From the NCBI GenBank assembly GCA_004151065.3, contig NWUY0300026008.1, positions 16,578-26,707 on the forward strand: 10,130 nucleotides of DNA. Reading direction: 5' to 3'. The position numbers and the translations under genes were made by a program. The notes beneath the pieces were generated by a model that saw only the letters and a program-made list of their open reading frames with translations, was not told where the DNA came from and made no database searches. This document shows, piece after piece, positions 8,258 through 10,130 of this stretch (positions are counted from its first letter, which is position 1; every line of letters begins with the position of its first letter). Source of the stretch: Larix sibirica (Eukaryota > Streptophyta > Pinopsida > Pinales > Pinaceae).

Positions 8258-9460
8258 ATGAGTGACTCGGGATACAGAGGGACCTACACAATGGTTTTGG
8301 GAGGTGTAATGTACCCACCTATCTATACAATGCAAGNNTAAGTTGGCCTAGGACAGTTTTCCCGGCCAACAACACCCTACAAAAGAAAACCAATAATGGA
8401 GGAAGAGATATGGCGATGAATCAAGCTAGTCAAAGTTGCATTCCCAAAGCTTCATCAATACCTAGGTATGATATTTCTTCAAGAAAATTTGGGGCCTATA
8501 TCCAATCAATGCAATATAATGCACTTATTGGCAATAAGTTATGGGTGTTTGGCGAACTAAGAAGACATTACTGGGGTGGATCTGCAACAAATGGAAACCA
8601 AAGGTTCAAGGGGCTCTAAAACTGGGGTTGAAAGGGTTCTTTATGATTATTTTCACAAGTTTAGAGGATCAAAATAGGGTTTTGACAATAGGCCATATGT
8701 TTTCAACTCATATGGCCTATACATGAGGTATTGGATTGAAAATTTTGGTATAGATCGATAGGATTTTACGTAAGCTCCAATCTAGATTCATTTATATTCA
8801 CTACCTCAATAATATTGGGAAGAAGAAAACCTAATTGGCATAGGAAATACCTCAGGCTCATATTTGAAATCTTCAGAGGTCACCAAACAAGGTAGATACA
8901 CATCACACACCAATATCTGTTTTTACATAAGTGTTTCCAAACCACTAGTAGAATTCATCTACCTAATTTACCATGACAACAATAGGATCCAAAAACTCAA
9001 TTATGAACACATACCATTCTACTACCGAAAGTATCATGAACATGGGAACCTATTCAGGTACTACACTCTTAATATAACTCCTCCAAGCACCAAATCATTG
9101 GGGAAAATATATACCGAGGGATATACCAGAGACACTAACAAGAGAAAACAAGGGAAATAACCAACACACCCTATCAAGGGAATGGAATCAATGGATTCCA
9201 ATAGATTTGATGCATTAGTGGATCTATAAAAACCTCATCATAATCCAAAGACTACCACCAAGGAATGACTCTATCCCAACCCAGAGGAATGAAATCGCAA
9301 CAATAACACTTTGGAATCCAATAAAAATAGAATATCGATGACCATATTGATAAATAAATCCCTAAGCAGGTGGAACCCTCATATATTAATGAAGAAGACC
9401 CTATGGACCTTAATGATGGGGGGGGAATGGATTTTGATGGTGTGAAATATAACTCACAGT
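8258..9460 (+). pseudogene. LINE B ORF1 relic (DUF4283-type domain plus mutated zinc knuckle)
   Basis: This is a gag-like RNA-binding ORF1 of a second plant L1-like LINE. The likely start is the ATG at 8258 (MSDSGYRGTYTMVLGG). The frame changes at the two unknown bases 8337-8338, then reads SWPRTVFPANNTLQKKTNN and on through SSRKFGAYIQSMQYNALIGN (about 8340-8560). A second shift gives the DUF4283-type core TLLGWICNKWKP, LKLGLKGFF and LEDQNRVL (8568-8700). A third gives YMRYWIENFGI, HLYSLPQ, EENLIGIGNTSGSYL and SSEVTKQGRYTSH (8720-8920), with four in-frame stops between about 8750 and 8820. The knuckle follows at 9023-9064 and a C-terminal NRFDALVDL block at about 9198-9225. The last recognisable bit is near 9440. 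No ORF2 follows in the window. The exact end is uncertain. Confidence 0.8.
9014..9070 (+). other. Degenerate CX2CX4HX4C zinc knuckle of LINE B ORF1
   Basis: The reading EHIPFYYRKYHEHGNLFRYY matches the LINE ORF1 knuckle pattern, in which this family usually has CRKCHEHGH followed by a final Cys. All four expected zinc ligands are substituted: Cys to Tyr (9023-9025), Cys to Tyr (9032-9034), His to Asn (9047-9049) and Cys to Tyr (9062-9064). The frame is open for 98 codons around it, so the loss is by missense change, not by stops. It cannot bind zinc in the normal way. Confidence 0.75.
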
Positions 9461-9541
9461 AGGATCTACTAGCTAAATATTACCTCGCAATTTAGAAATT
9501 TGGCTAAGTATACAGAAAAATAGTGCAAAAAGAATTCTGGA

Positions 9542-9600
9542 CACAAATGATAAAAAACCAGCCACAAATGATAAAAACCTAGACACAAATGATCAAATAG
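9542..9600. repeat. 21-bp short tandem repeats
   Basis: CACAAATGAT occurs at 9542, 9563 and 9584, exactly 21 bases apart. The first two units share a longer CACAAATGATAAAAA core; the third diverges after the tenth base. The array ends about 50 bases upstream of a TATA box, a position where U3 enhancer repeats of LTR elements, or promoter repeats, are often found. Function is inference. Confidence 0.8.
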
Positions 9601-9632
9601 CANTGTTATAGCTGCTATTTTGAAAACCATTA

Positions 9633-9656
9633 CGAGGTACCTCGCTGCCTATATAA
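9633..9656 (+). promoter_or_regulatory. 12-bp perfect palindrome followed by a TATA box
   Basis: CGAGGTACCTCG (9633-9644) is a perfect palindrome. Five bases later comes TATATAA (9650-9656), a good match to the plant TATA consensus, with a C-rich flank typical of plant core promoters. The palindrome could be a dimeric transcription-factor site. Transcription would be expected to start near 9680-9690 on the plus strand. Confidence 0.5.
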
Positions 9657-9992
9657 CAGAGTCAAGTTATCATTCAGAGGGGAGGAGGAACGTTCCAGGA
9701 AATTGGACGAACTTATTTTTTCTTTTTTCTGTATGTTTCTCTGCTATAGGGGGGAAGCTCTGTAAAGAAGGATGGGAATTGTTTCCAGAGGCTCTACTGT
9801 TTTCTCCTTGCATTCGATTTCTAAGACATTTGAGAGAGACACATAATACAGTATCATACATATTTCTATTGATTTTGATGTTCTTCGAACTTCTTCTGAG
9901 AATTGTTGAATATTGTAGAAAACTGGAGACCCTAGCTAAGTCTTCAGAATATCTATGCTGTGTTACTGATCACTCTCTTTTGTTATCTTTAT

Positions 9993-10027
9993 TTTCACAT
10001 ATATATATCTTGCTATTTTATGTGAAA
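9993..10027. repeat. 9-bp inverted repeat around a TA run
   Basis: TTTCACATA (9993-10001) and TATGTGAAA (10019-10027) are perfect complements separated by 17 AT-rich bases that include the rest of a TA run. It lies at the end of the long open frame and could form a weak hairpin. No further role can be supported. Confidence 0.6.
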
Positions 10028-10130
10028 TACCTTTGATGAATTTATAATGGCTATGCTTATCTGAAATATAAATGGTTTATTTTCATATTGAAATTAACGA
10101 ACTGTTTCATGATTTCAATTGTTTGTAAAT

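Larger units (their letters stand above)
9604..10130 (+). mobile_element. Possible LTR or untranslated leader with its own promoter
   Basis: This stretch is richer in G and C near its start than its flanks, has a TATA box at 9650-9656, and runs to the window edge without recognisable protein. A 138-codon frame spans 9620-10036, but it opens with TTG and its first ATG is at 9878. A transcript starting about 30 bases after the TATA box would therefore not translate most of it. Bases 9604-9607 are TGTT, a possible LTR terminus directly after an unknown base (9603), although that would leave an unusually short U3. The LTR start could instead lie upstream and include the 21-bp repeats. A host gene promoter with a long 5' UTR is the main alternative. 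Confidence 0.35.

Noticed and set aside
9410-9435. G-rich run at about 9417-9425 as a polypurine tract before an LTR
   Set aside because: It falls within the C-terminal part of LINE B ORF1, where Gly/Asp-rich codons are expected, and no integrase or RNase H coding sequence precedes it.
9670-9861. Minus-strand open frame of 63 codons
   Set aside because: It lies opposite the longer plus-strand frame just downstream of the TATA box, and no domain was recognised.

Overview
The window reads as transposon-derived, gene-poor DNA from a large plant genome. Both coding relics belong to the plant L1-like LINE class: ORF1 with a DUF4283-type domain and a zinc knuckle, ORF2 with an AP-endonuclease and a reverse transcriptase. 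From memory, the ORF1 and ORF2 wording most resembles LINE proteins of gymnosperms (conifer or yew type). That taxonomic guess is inference. I found no intact host gene, rRNA, tRNA, CRISPR array or bacterial-style operon, and every coding trace carries stops and frameshifts.

Layout, left to right. Bases 1-200 look like the 5' part of an LTR on the minus strand. It has a TG terminus at position 200 and a TATA box, and it cuts into a LINE. Bases 201 to about 3800 are that LINE (LINE A) on the minus strand. Its order is 5' leader, ORF1 (3684 to 1830), then ORF2 (from 1833), with endonuclease, linker and the start of the RT, which breaks off at the LTR. Bases 3800-4774 are AT-rich and non-coding, with a perfect 42-bp tandem duplication at 4257-4348. 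Three copies of a roughly 520-bp repeat family follow: a truncated copy at 4775-5080, a full copy at 5099-5618, and a dispersed full copy at 7348-7869. Between them, 5619-7347 is non-coding and includes a very AT-rich block. A nested hairpin at 7874-7935 sits directly after the third copy. Bases 8258 to about 9460 are a second LINE ORF1 relic (LINE B) on the plus strand. After it, near 9542-9656, come 21-bp repeats, a perfect 12-bp palindrome and a TATA box. These lead into a long open but ATG-poor stretch that looks more like an LTR or an untranslated leader than a protein gene.

The two LINEs point away from each other, and each loses its ORF2 inside the window. LINE A is cut in its RT by the LTR. 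LINE B gives way to the TATA-bearing sequence after ORF1. There are no cooperating genes here. The window is best read as layers of old LINE insertions, younger insertions into them, and a local non-coding repeat family. I did not find a convincing new biological system. The least explained items are the 520-bp repeat family and the TATA/palindrome unit at the right end.
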